Assembly: GCA_919901705.1 (NCBI GenBank) | Contig: CAKKPR010000297.1 | Span: forward strand, 1-16,145 | DNA from: Thermodesulfovibrionales bacterium | GTDB taxonomy: Bacteria > Nitrospirota > Thermodesulfovibrionia > Thermodesulfovibrionales > UBA1546 | Direction of reading: 5' to 3' | DNA length: 16,145 bases | Shown here: piece after piece, positions 1-6,754 of the stretch | How positions within the stretch are numbered: the first letter of the stretch is position 1 | Layout: each line of letters opens with the position of its first letter | The notes under the pieces: generated by a model | The model's input: only the letters and a program-made list of their open reading frames with translations | What the model was told of the DNA's origin: nothing | The model's database searches: none | Translations under genes and position numbers: made by a program

Positions 1-489
1 AAGGCAAAGCTTAACGCGATCTTTTCTTTTGTGACGCAGGCGTATACAACACTGTCTGATCCTGAAAAAAGAAAGCAGTACGATATACGATTATCCCATA
101 AAACTGTACGAACAGCCTCAAATGAAGAACTTGCAAAGGAAAAGTTTGGGGAAGGCACGAAGAAATTTGCAGCTCATGACTTAACACAGGCATTGGAGCT
201 TTTCGGCCAGGCGGCATATCTTCATAACTCTACTGCGAAATATCATTACTATTATGGGTTGACCCTCAACAAACTCGGCAGATTAAAAGAGGCTGAGAAG
301 GCAGTCCAGAGGGCATTGAAGAGCGAGCCTGCGAATGCCGATTATCTGGCAGAGGCAGGACATATCTATCTAAGCCTTGGATTCCAGGGAAGGGCAAAGA
401 CTACATTTGAGGCAGCGCTGAGATTATCTCCGGCCCATCAAAGGGCCAAAGAAGGCATAATGAGTTTGGAAAAGAGCGCTTCAGGCTGA
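1..489 (+). CDS. J-domain/TPR protein, 3' part (5' end outside window)
   Basis: The reading frame is open from base 1 and ends at TGA 487-489, so the gene begins upstream of the window. The first visible residues contain TLSDPEKRKQYD, the end of helix III and helix IV of a DnaJ J-domain; the HPD loop that would contact DnaK lies outside. After a short linker, about 110 residues form roughly three tetratricopeptide repeats, seen in YYYGLTLNKLGRLKEAEKAV and GHIYLSLGFQGRAKTTFEAA. J-domain plus TPR proteins are usually DnaK co-chaperones or scaffolds, but the client cannot be read here. No transmembrane segment is visible. A methionine in frame at 31 is inside the J-domain and is not a credible start. 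The gene converges on nadC with a 37-bp gap. Confidence 0.85.
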   Translation, partial: KAKLNAIFSFVTQAYTTLSDPEKRKQYDIRLSHKTVRTASNEELAKEKFGEGTKKFAAHDLTQALELFGQAAYLHNSTAKYHYYYGLTLNKLGRLKEAEKAVQRALKSEPANADYLAEAGHIYLSLGFQGRAKTTFEAALRLSPAHQRAKEGIMSLEKSASG

Positions 490-526
490 TGTCCTAAGGC
501 TTCGCCCTTCTCAAGCGCCCGAAACA

Positions 527-1369
527 TTACCTCACTATCTTCATGCTTATATCCGCTGCTGTTGCTGAATGGGTAAGCGCGCCTATTGATATCAGATCCA
601 CACCTGTTTCAGCGATATCCCTGACATTGTTCAGAGTTACATTCCCTGACGCCTCAAGGATTATATTTCTTTGTATGCCGCGTGCAATCTTTACAGCCTC
701 TTTCATATTCTCAACAGACATGTTATCAAGCATCACAATGTCAGCGCCTCCTTCTACTGCCTCTTTGAGGTCATTGAGGTTTTCCACCTCAACCTCGACC
801 TTTGCAAGATGATGCCCTTCCCCGGCCAGGCGCAGGGCCTCTGTTATGCTTCCAACAGCCTCTATGTGGTTATCTTTTATCAGTATGCCGTCAAAAAGGC
901 CGAACCTGTGATTGCTGCCCCCGCCTATCCTCACGGCATATTTTTCCATGAACCTGAGGCCGGGGGTAGTCTTCCTTGTATCTACAATCCTTGCATTCAG
1001 GCCAATCACCTTTTCCGCAAACATGTTTGTAAGCGTTGCAATGCCGGAAAGACGCTGAAGTATATTAAGACCGACCCTCTCTCCGGCAAGCAGCGCTCTT
1101 GTCTTTCCATATACCTCGGCAATCATATCCCCTTTTGTCACCTTTAAACCGTCATTGATAAAAATAGTAAATCTCGCTCCTGCAGAAATCATGGCAAAGA
1201 CTTCCTTCACAAACGGGAGCCCGGCAACAACAAAATTTCCCTTTGCCATTATCAAGGCCCTTGATTCCTGGTTTTCCGGTATAAGGAGCGAGGTCGTAAT
1301 ATCTCCATTGCCTATGTCTTCCTCAAGGGCCATGCGGATTATTTCTCTGACGCTGTGCGGTATTTTCAT
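527..1369 (-). CDS. nadC: Nicotinate-nucleotide pyrophosphorylase (carboxylating), quinolinate phosphoribosyltransferase
   Basis: This 280-residue protein has the usual NadC length. It converts quinolinate and PRPP to nicotinate mononucleotide, CO2 and PPi in de novo NAD synthesis, in the cytoplasm. The N-terminal alpha/beta sandwich begins EDIGNGDITT. The barrel carries the family signatures DTRKTTPGLR and KYAVRIGGGSNHR (quinolinate and phosphate binding arginines and lysines), LIKDNHI, VEVEVENL and ADIVMLDNM, and ends with ISIGALTHSA. The ATG is 2 nt after the valS stop codon, so it is the last visible gene of the response regulator-valS-nadC operon and is probably translationally coupled. 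nadA and nadB are not in the window. No frameshift or missing core motif is seen. Confidence 0.97.
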   Translation of the reverse strand: MKIPHSVREIIRMALEEDIGNGDITTSLLIPENQESRALIMAKGNFVVAGLPFVKEVFAMISAGARFTIFINDGLKVTKGDMIAEVYGKTRALLAGERVGLNILQRLSGIATLTNMFAEKVIGLNARIVDTRKTTPGLRFMEKYAVRIGGGSNHRFGLFDGILIKDNHIEAVGSITEALRLAGEGHHLAKVEVEVENLNDLKEAVEGGADIVMLDNMSVENMKEAVKIARGIQRNIILEASGNVTLNNVRDIAETGVDLISIGALTHSATAADISMKIVR

Positions 1370-1371
1370 AA

Positions 1372-4092
1372 TTATCCAGCCATCTCTTTCAATTTCTTAA
1401 TATTCTCTTTTATCCTTTCCTTTTTTGCTGCAAGTTCCCCGTATTTGGCCTTCTCCTTTTTTACAACAGCCTCAGGCGCCCTCTGTAAAAAATCTTCACT
1501 CAGAAGTTTACTGTCAAGAAAAGCCATTGCCTCATCAACCTTTTTCATCTCTTTAATGTGCCTGTCAATTTCTGTATCAATATTCAAAAGTCCTTTAAGC
1601 GGTATATATATTTCCATAGAAGCCCTTACGCATGCTGCAGAATCCATTGGCTTTGTTATATCTCGGCCTATCTCTATTTCTGCTGCCCTTGAGAGCTTTC
1701 TTATGTAATACAGATTGTCTTTCAGGGTATCTGCCGCCTCATCAGAAAAGGTCTTTATTGATACCTTCACTTCAGCAGATAGCGGGATATTGAGTTCACC
1801 CTTTATAGTCCGTATACCGGTTACAGCCTCTATTACATAAGACATCTCTGCCTCTGCCTTTTCATTTCTTGGCAAAGATTTCGGATAATCCGAGATGACT
1901 ATGCTTTCTTTATTCTCTGCTCTCTGCTCTCCGCCCGCTGCTCTAATCTTAGGTAAATTCTGCCATATCTCCTCTGTCACATAAGGCATGAACGGGTGCA
2001 GGAGCCTGAGGGATGTCTCAAGCGTATGAAGCAGGCACCACATAACGCCTGGTTCCGATTTCGGGTTCCCGAGCTCTGCCTTTGACATCTCAATATACCA
2101 ATCACAGAACTCATGCCATACAAACTGATAGATATTGTTTGCTGCGTCATTAAATCTGTAATCATCAAGCGCTGTATTCACTTCATCAACAGTTGCGCTC
2201 AGCCTGCTCAATATCCACCTGCTTGCAAGATCCAGTTGTGCAGGCGGTGAATCGGTGAATCGGTGAATCGGTGAATTCTCAGTAATTGTTCCCACGTTCA
2301 TCATTATAAATCTTGTCGCATTCCAAAGCTTGTTTACAAAATGCCTGTAGCCTTCTACTCTGTCCTCTGCGAATTTAATGTCCCTGCCCTGTGCAGCAAA
2401 TGCGCACAGCGTAAATCTGAATGCATCTGTGCCGTATTTTTCAATCAGGATCAATGGGTCAACTACATTACCCTTTGATTTGGACATCTTCTGGCCGGAT
2501 GCGTCCCTGATAATTGCGTGTATATATACATCACGGAAAGGCACATCACCCATAAATTTAAGCCCCATCATTATCATCCTTGCAACCCAGAAAAAAAGTA
2601 TGTCAAATGCCGTAACAAGGACACTCGTTGGATAGAATGCCTTCAGATCCGGTGTGCTTTCAGGCCAGCCCAGGGTTGAAAAAGGCCAGAGAGCAGATGA
2701 AAACCATGTGTCAAGCACATCCTCATCCTGTACGAGCTTCTGGGAGCCGCAGAAAGGGCATTCCTTTGGTATTTCGCGGGATACGATAACACCTTTTTTT
2801 GATTTACAGTCTTCATTTTTCATCTCCCGGCAGTACCATGCAGGAATTCTGTGCCCCCACCATATCTGGCGTGAGATGCACCAGTCTTTTATGTTTTCCA
2901 TCCATCCGAAATATGCATTTTCCCATGACTCGGGAGATATCTTTATCTTCTTCTCCCTGACAACATCCATTGCATCTTTTGCCAGAGACTGCACATTCAC
3001 ATACCACTGGAGTGTCGGCAACGGCTCAATCATCGTCTTGCACCTGTAACAGTGCCCTACTGCATGCCTGTGTTTTTCTTCTTTTTCTATGAGATTCAGT
3101 TCTCTGAGTTCGATCAGGACACGTTTTCTGCACTCATACCTGTCAAGCCCCGAATATTTCGGCCCTGCCTCAGAGGTCATCTTTGCATTATCATCTATGA
3201 CAATCAGAAAAGGGAGCGAAGGGCTCTGTCTCCTGGCAATGGCCTCGTCATTAAAATCATGAGCAGGGGTCACCTTAACCGCGCCTGTGCCGAAGGCCAT
3301 GTCAACAGCTGTATCAGAAACTACAGGGATATTTCTGTCTGTCAAAGGAAGAGAGATGTTTTTTCCTATTAAATCCTTATATCTTTCGTCTGCCGGATTT
3401 ACAGCAACTGCAGTATCGCCAAGCATGGTTTCAGGCCTTGTCGTGGCAACTGTGAGGTGTCCGCTTCCGTCTGAGAATGGATATCTGATATGAGTTAATG
3501 AACCGTCAAGTTCTTCATGCTCAACCTCGATATCTGATAAGGCTGTATGGCAGCGTGGACACCAGTTTATCAGTCTGTTGTCCTGGTATATAAGCCCCTC
3601 TTCGTAAAGCCTGACAAAAACTTCTTTTACAGCCTTTGAAAGACCCTCATCAAGTGTAAATCTTTCTCTGGACCAGTCACATGAAGCGCCCATGCTTTTA
3701 AGCTGATGTATTATTCTTCCGCCGTATTCAGCTTTCCATTTCCATACTCTTTCAATGAATGCATCCCTGCCGAGCTGCTGCCTGGTAATTTTCTCTGATG
3801 CAAGCTGACGCTCAACCACGTTCTGGGTCGCAATGCCGGCGTGGTCAGTGCCTGGAAGCCAGAGCACTTTAAAACCGCACATCCTCTTCCACCGGGCCAG
3901 GACATCCTGCAATGTCACATTAAGGGCATGTCCCATGTGCAATGAGCCTGTTACATTTGGCGGCGGTATAACAATCGAATACGGCTTTCCGGAGGGATTT
4001 ATCTCTGGTTTGAAATAACCTCTGCTAACCCATATCTCATACCACTTTTCTTCTATGCCTTCTGGAGTGTAACTTTTATTTAATTCTGCCAA
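1372..4092 (-). CDS. valS: Valyl-tRNA synthetase
   Basis: A full-length 906-residue class Ia synthetase that charges tRNA(Val). The class I signature HMGH is at residues 52-55, after PPPNVTGSL. The CP1 editing domain contains TTRPETMLGDTAV and GTGAVKVTPAHDFND. KMSKS is at 535-539, followed by the anticodon-binding helical domain with FCDWYIEMSKAEL. The last 65 or so residues are Lys/Glu-rich and look like the ValS C-terminal coiled coil. The start is TTG, 2 nt after the stop of the response regulator; no in-frame ATG exists before HMGH, so TTG with translational coupling is the best reading. The protein carries three odd short insertions in non-conserved stretches, at about residues 606-616, 673-681 and 719-727. 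Two of them coincide with short tandem DNA repeats (see the repeat entries), yet the frame stays intact. Confidence 0.98.
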   Translation of the reverse strand: MAELNKSYTPEGIEEKWYEIWVSRGYFKPEINPSGKPYSIVIPPPNVTGSLHMGHALNVTLQDVLARWKRMCGFKVLWLPGTDHAGIATQNVVERQLASEKITRQQLGRDAFIERVWKWKAEYGGRIIHQLKSMGASCDWSRERFTLDEGLSKAVKEVFVRLYEEGLIYQDNRLINWCPRCHTALSDIEVEHEELDGSLTHIRYPFSDGSGHLTVATTRPETMLGDTAVAVNPADERYKDLIGKNISLPLTDRNIPVVSDTAVDMAFGTGAVKVTPAHDFNDEAIARRQSPSLPFLIVIDDNAKMTSEAGPKYSGLDRYECRKRVLIELRELNLIEKEEKHRHAVGHCYRCKTMIEPLPTLQWYVNVQSLAKDAMDVVREKKIKISPESWENAYFGWMENIKDWCISRQIWWGHRIPAWYCREMKNEDCKSKKGVIVSREIPKECPFCGSQKLVQDEDVLDTWFSSALWPFSTLGWPESTPDLKAFYPTSVLVTAFDILFFWVARMIMMGLKFMGDVPFRDVYIHAIIRDASGQKMSKSKGNVVDPLILIEKYGTDAFRFTLCAFAAQGRDIKFAEDRVEGYRHFVNKLWNATRFIMMNVGTITENSPIHRFTDSPPAQLDLASRWILSRLSATVDEVNTALDDYRFNDAANNIYQFVWHEFCDWYIEMSKAELGNPKSEPGVMWCLLHTLETSLRLLHPFMPYVTEEIWQNLPKIRAAGGEQRAENKESIVISDYPKSLPRNEKAEAEMSYVIEAVTGIRTIKGELNIPLSAEVKVSIKTFSDEAADTLKDNLYYIRKLSRAAEIEIGRDITKPMDSAACVRASMEIYIPLKGLLNIDTEIDRHIKEMKKVDEAMAFLDSKLLSEDFLQRAPEAVVKKEKAKYGELAAKKERIKENIKKLKEMAG
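1914..1934. repeat. 7-bp tandem repeat inside valS, three copies
   Basis: The unit TCTCTGC occurs at 1914-1920 and 1921-1927, and with one mismatch (TCTCCGC) at 1928-1934. It encodes the hydrophilic stretch GGEQRAENKE at about residues 719-727 of ValS, where E. coli ValS (from memory) has a loop between the helix ending ETIW and the following conserved strand. The unit is not a multiple of three, so loss or gain of one copy would shift the frame. It lies 310 bp from the 8-bp repeat in the same gene. Confidence 0.75.
2245..2276. repeat. 8-bp tandem repeat inside valS, four perfect copies
   Basis: Four perfect copies of CGGTGAAT run from 2245 to 2276 (coding strand ATTCACCG). They encode ENSPIHRFTDSPPAQ at about residues 604-618 of ValS, a hydrophilic low-complexity insert immediately before the helix with LDLASRWILSRL, at the start of the anticodon-binding domain. 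Eight is not a multiple of three, so three copies are needed to return to the same codon phase. Slippage by one copy would frameshift an essential gene. Confidence 0.95.
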
Positions 4093-4094
4093 AT

Positions 4095-5183
4095 CTATAA
4101 CTCTGACTTAATCTTTTCTATTTCCTTTGCAATCAACCTCTCTGCAACCTCAGGGACAGTCTCCCATATAACCTTTTCAATTTCCTTGCTTAATGATGCA
4201 AGCGAACTCTGAAGTATTTCTTTGAGAAGCTTTTCAGTAAGTTCAGGGGCAACCTCCCATAAAACTTTTTCAATAGAATCCTTTAATGCGGGTGTAATTG
4301 ATGAAAGCAGTTCGCTTTTAATATCCATTGTTGACAGGAACGACGCAACCCTTTCATCCACTGCCTTTTTAAACATGGCTGATAGTTCTTCTTTTGACGG
4401 AAGCTCTATCACGGGCATTTCTCTTTGCCTTCGTAAATCTGCAGGGGCAGAAACAATTTTTTCCTCATAGACAGGCGCTGCCATCTTTCCTGCATCCGCT
4501 GCTTCCACTGGAGTAGCTTCAACTGCCTGTGCAAAAACTGCCTCTGCACTTAGCTCTGCCTCTTCAGCAACCTCTAATGCCTCAACAATATTTATTTCTT
4601 CCGGTTCTGCAGCTGCGAATACATCAGGAAAGCCGGCCTCTTCCGGCACAGCTTCTGCCAATACTTCTTCCAGGGCCGCTACCTCTGCAGGAACATCTTC
4701 CATTGCCTCCATTGACCAGAGGTCCTCCTCGCCGCTAACAGCCTCTGCGACAACGGCTTCTTCTTCAGCTTCTACTGCCACTGCTTCTTCTACCACTGCT
4801 TCTGCAGTTGCTGCCGGAGATATAAGAGAAGCGTTTATTTTACTGATTAACTCCTGAGACTCAAATGGTTTTATAACAAAACTGTCTGCCTTTACCTGTC
4901 TTGCAAGTTCTTCATCGAGCGGTTCAAAGGCGCCTGACAGAAGTATAACAGGAATATCTTTGGTTGAGGGATTCATTTTCAGTTTTTCGCATAACTGATA
5001 ACCGTTCATCTTCGGCATCTCAATATCGGCAAGGACTATATCAGGTTTAAACGTTGCAGCAGCAGCAAGCGCCTCCTCGCCGTTATTAACAGCCTTTATC
5101 TCAAAGCCCTCCTCGGCAAGGACCAGCTCTACGACTTTCTGTATTGTAATGCTATCATCGGCAAGAAGCAGCTTACGAGCCAT
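4095..5183 (-). CDS. Response regulator with acidic linker and duplicated C-terminal helical motif
   Basis: This 362-residue protein has three parts. Residues 1-120 are a receiver domain with the acidic pair D9/D10, the phosphoacceptor D53 in VLADIEMPKMNG, S83 and the conserved K105 in IKPF, so it should accept phosphate from a histidine kinase. Residues about 125-245 are very rich in Ala and Glu/Asp and look disordered. Residues about 275-362 are helical and hold two related units, IEKVLWEVAPELTEKL (from 304) and IEKVIWETVPEVAERL (from 335), 31 residues apart. There is no DNA-binding, GGDEF or HTH output domain. The start is well supported: AAGGAG lies 7 nt before the ATG. It is the promoter-proximal gene of the valS-nadC operon. 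The tail resembles tails I remember from deltaproteobacterial response regulators and, more loosely, the PopZ C-terminus. An oligomerisation or localisation role is inference. Confidence 0.9.
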   Translation of the reverse strand: MARKLLLADDSITIQKVVELVLAEEGFEIKAVNNGEEALAAAATFKPDIVLADIEMPKMNGYQLCEKLKMNPSTKDIPVILLSGAFEPLDEELARQVKADSFVIKPFESQELISKINASLISPAATAEAVVEEAVAVEAEEEAVVAEAVSGEEDLWSMEAMEDVPAEVAALEEVLAEAVPEEAGFPDVFAAAEPEEINIVEALEVAEEAELSAEAVFAQAVEATPVEAADAGKMAAPVYEEKIVSAPADLRRQREMPVIELPSKEELSAMFKKAVDERVASFLSTMDIKSELLSSITPALKDSIEKVLWEVAPELTEKLLKEILQSSLASLSKEIEKVIWETVPEVAERLIAKEIEKIKSEL

Positions 5184-5219
5184 AATTTACTCCTTCTATA
5201 TATTTATACATTTCTCAAA

Positions 5220-5248
5220 ATTTTATTGCTAAACCATAGAAAAGTCAA
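5220..5248 (-). promoter_or_regulatory. Sigma70-type promoter for the response regulator-valS-nadC operon
   Basis: Read on the minus strand, the site is TTGACT (5248-5243), a 17-nt spacer, then TAAAAT (5225-5220). The predicted transcript starts near 5213, giving a leader of about 30 nt that contains the AAGGAG ribosome-binding site before ATG 5183. No other good promoter is seen before valS or nadC, whose junctions are 2 nt each. Confidence 0.7.
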
Positions 5249-5376
5249 GGATTTTCGCATGCCTTGCCCTCAAAAAAAAGAAACTCTTTAAAAAACAATC
5301 TTACCATTAAGACTAACTTTGTACGGATATGCCGCTGAAAATCCAAAGATTTGCAGCGAATATAAACAAACCTGCA

Positions 5377-5385
5377 TGTTATAAT
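5377..5385 (+). promoter_or_regulatory. Extended -10 promoter for the VanZ-like/MBL pair
   Basis: TGTTATAAT is a perfect extended -10 (TGn plus TATAAT). No matching -35 is seen at 16-18 nt; TTGCAG at 5351 is 23 nt away. Transcription would start near 5392, about 60 nt before the ATG at 5451. The 267-bp gap 5184-5450 otherwise holds only the divergent promoter of the response regulator; a 60-codon minus-strand frame in it has no gene-like features. Confidence 0.5.
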
Positions 5386-5450
5386 CCAAAATATCAGCGA
5401 TAAAAAATGCCTGTTAATAACTTTCAAGAGGAAGTATTATTACTCAACTT

Positions 5451-5951
5451 ATGACCAGGATACCCAAAATCTGGAAAATTATAATAATCTATGTCGCTGC
5501 CATTTATCTAACTCTTCCTGTTATGCGCGCTTTCCTCAATTTTTTGTACTCATCTATCGGAAGAAGAAATCTGGCAGTTTCTATCGATATAGTTCTCTTT
5601 GTCATACCCTGTCTCATTTTATTTTTATTTCTGAAGAAAGGGGTTGTAAGGTCTGCAATAGTGATCACCCCGCTGATCGCAGCGCTTATATTTATCTATC
5701 AGATGGAGCGGCCTGAAGAGAGGGTGCATTTTCTGGAATACGGCATACTCGGGTTTTTAGTTTCAACGGCAACGGGAACCGGTTCGAGACATCTTATCCG
5801 TGCCCTGTTGTTAATAGTCCTGATTGGCAGCGTAGACGAATTTATCCAATTACTGCTTCCAAACAGGGTTGGAGACTTAAGGGATGTTTTAATGAACGCA
5901 ACAGGAGGGGTTCTTGGATTATGGGTAGAAAAGTTCTGGTCCCGGCGTTAA
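5451..5951 (+). CDS. VanZ-like family membrane protein
   Basis: A 166-residue integral membrane protein with about five or six hydrophobic segments, at roughly 8-28, 42-62, 68-85, 95-110, 115-132 and 145-160. The C-terminal half carries the VanZ-family pattern: HFLEYGILGFL, then DEFIQLLLPNRVGDLRDVLMN, then a glycine-rich last helix. VanZ itself gives low-level teicoplanin resistance by an unknown mechanism; most chromosomal homologues have no assigned role, so no resistance is claimed. The ATG at 5451 has GAGG about 17 nt upstream, which is far. An ATT at 5439 in the same frame would sit at better spacing, so the start is slightly uncertain. The gene overlaps the next one by 31 bp, implying coupled translation. 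Confidence 0.87.
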   Translation: MTRIPKIWKIIIIYVAAIYLTLPVMRAFLNFLYSSIGRRNLAVSIDIVLFVIPCLILFLFLKKGVVRSAIVITPLIAALIFIYQMERPEERVHFLEYGILGFLVSTATGTGSRHLIRALLLIVLIGSVDEFIQLLLPNRVGDLRDVLMNATGGVLGLWVEKFWSRR

Positions 5952-6754
5952 TCCTTATCTTTTGTCATGCCCCTGTGTGGGCAGAAAGCCTTAAGCTTTT
6001 CTTTCTGGATGTTGGCGAGGGAGACGCCATATATATCGAGACACCGGATACGCAAAGAATACTTATAGATACAGGGAACCTCATCAGCGGCTACAAGGTA
6101 GTTCAATTCCTTAAAAAAAGAGGAATCAAAAAACTTGATATCCTTATTATCACACATCCTCATCCTGACCATGCCGGAGGGGTATTCCATATACTTCAGC
6201 AGATAAAGGCAAACGCCCTTTACGACAACGGGCAGGAATTGGATAACAGCAGCGATTATGATATATACAGGTGGTATAGTTCCATCTACAGAAACGGCAA
6301 TTACAGGGCTTTAAAGGCCGGGGACAGCATTCCCATGGGAAAGGTTGTCATTAATATCCTCTGGCCTTACAGATTTACTTCAGACTGGAATGAAAATACG
6401 CTGGTATTGAAAATAATTTACGGGGAAACATCTTTCATCCTCATGGGAGATGCAAATACCGGGATAGAAAAATCATTGCTGAAAAACAGCGCAGGGTTAA
6501 AGGCCAATCTTCTTAAAACAGGTCATCACGGCGCCAAGGATGCATCATCGGAAGAGTTTATCAAAGCCGTCTCCCCTGAGTATGCAGTTATATCGGCAGA
6601 CAAAAACAATGCACAGGGCAACCCTGAATCAGATGTGACAGAGAGATTAAAAAATAATGGCGTCAAAATATTTTCCACTTACAGGGATGGTGATATAGCC
6701 TTCGAGAGTGACGGCAAAAAAATTAAAAGGGGCCGCCTGCAGCGGCAATATTAA
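5921..6754 (+). CDS. Exported ComEC/Rec2-type metallo-beta-lactamase-fold hydrolase
   Basis: A 277-residue protein. Residues 1-21 form a signal peptide ending in VWA-ES, so the product is probably exported. The rest matches the metallo-hydrolase domain found at the C-terminus of the competence protein ComEC: LKLFFLDVGEGDA, ILIDTG, the metal motif THPHPDH (H79, H81, D83, H84), GDAN with D177, and GHHG at 201-204. These are the ligands expected for a two-metal site, so it is probably catalytic, likely on phosphodiesters as inferred for ComEC. There is no ComEC channel domain; it is a stand-alone version. The start lies inside the VanZ-like gene, 12 nt after a strong AGGAGG at 5903-5908, and the signal peptide needs this start. 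The gene ends directly against lysA (convergent). Confidence 0.9.
   Translation: MGRKVLVPALILIFCHAPVWAESLKLFFLDVGEGDAIYIETPDTQRILIDTGNLISGYKVVQFLKKRGIKKLDILIITHPHPDHAGGVFHILQQIKANALYDNGQELDNSSDYDIYRWYSSIYRNGNYRALKAGDSIPMGKVVINILWPYRFTSDWNENTLVLKIIYGETSFILMGDANTGIEKSLLKNSAGLKANLLKTGHHGAKDASSEEFIKAVSPEYAVISADKNNAQGNPESDVTERLKNNGVKIFSTYRDGDIAFESDGKKIKRGRLQRQY
6716..6746 (-). terminator. Intrinsic terminator for lysA, inside the 3' end of the MBL gene
   Basis: On the minus strand, about 8 nt after the lysA stop, GCCGC (6746-6742), a 5-nt loop and GCGGC (6736-6732) form a GC hairpin. It is followed by CCC and then T-rich TTTTAATTTTTTT down to 6716. The whole structure lies in the last codons of the convergent MBL gene. 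The three C residues before the T-run weaken the match to the classical form. Confidence 0.5.

Noticed and set aside
476..518. GCGCTT (476-481) and AAGCGC (513-518) with an inner AAGG/CCTT hairpin, as a terminator between the J-domain/TPR gene and nadC
   Set aside because: The loop is long, the inner stem is only 4 bp with a bulge option, and there is no T-run on either strand. A weak bidirectional terminator is possible but not supported enough to list.
2245..2276. CRISPR-like repeat in valS
   Set aside because: The unit is 8 bp, there are no spacers, and the array is in frame inside a conserved gene.
5245..5427. 60-codon minus-strand open frame upstream of the response regulator
   Set aside because: It overlaps the response regulator promoter and the extended -10 of the VanZ-like gene, has no Shine-Dalgarno, and no recognisable sequence.
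5451..5951. Glycopeptide resistance gene vanZ
   Set aside because: Only family-level similarity is visible; there are no vanH/A/X/S/R neighbours, so a resistance function is not supported.
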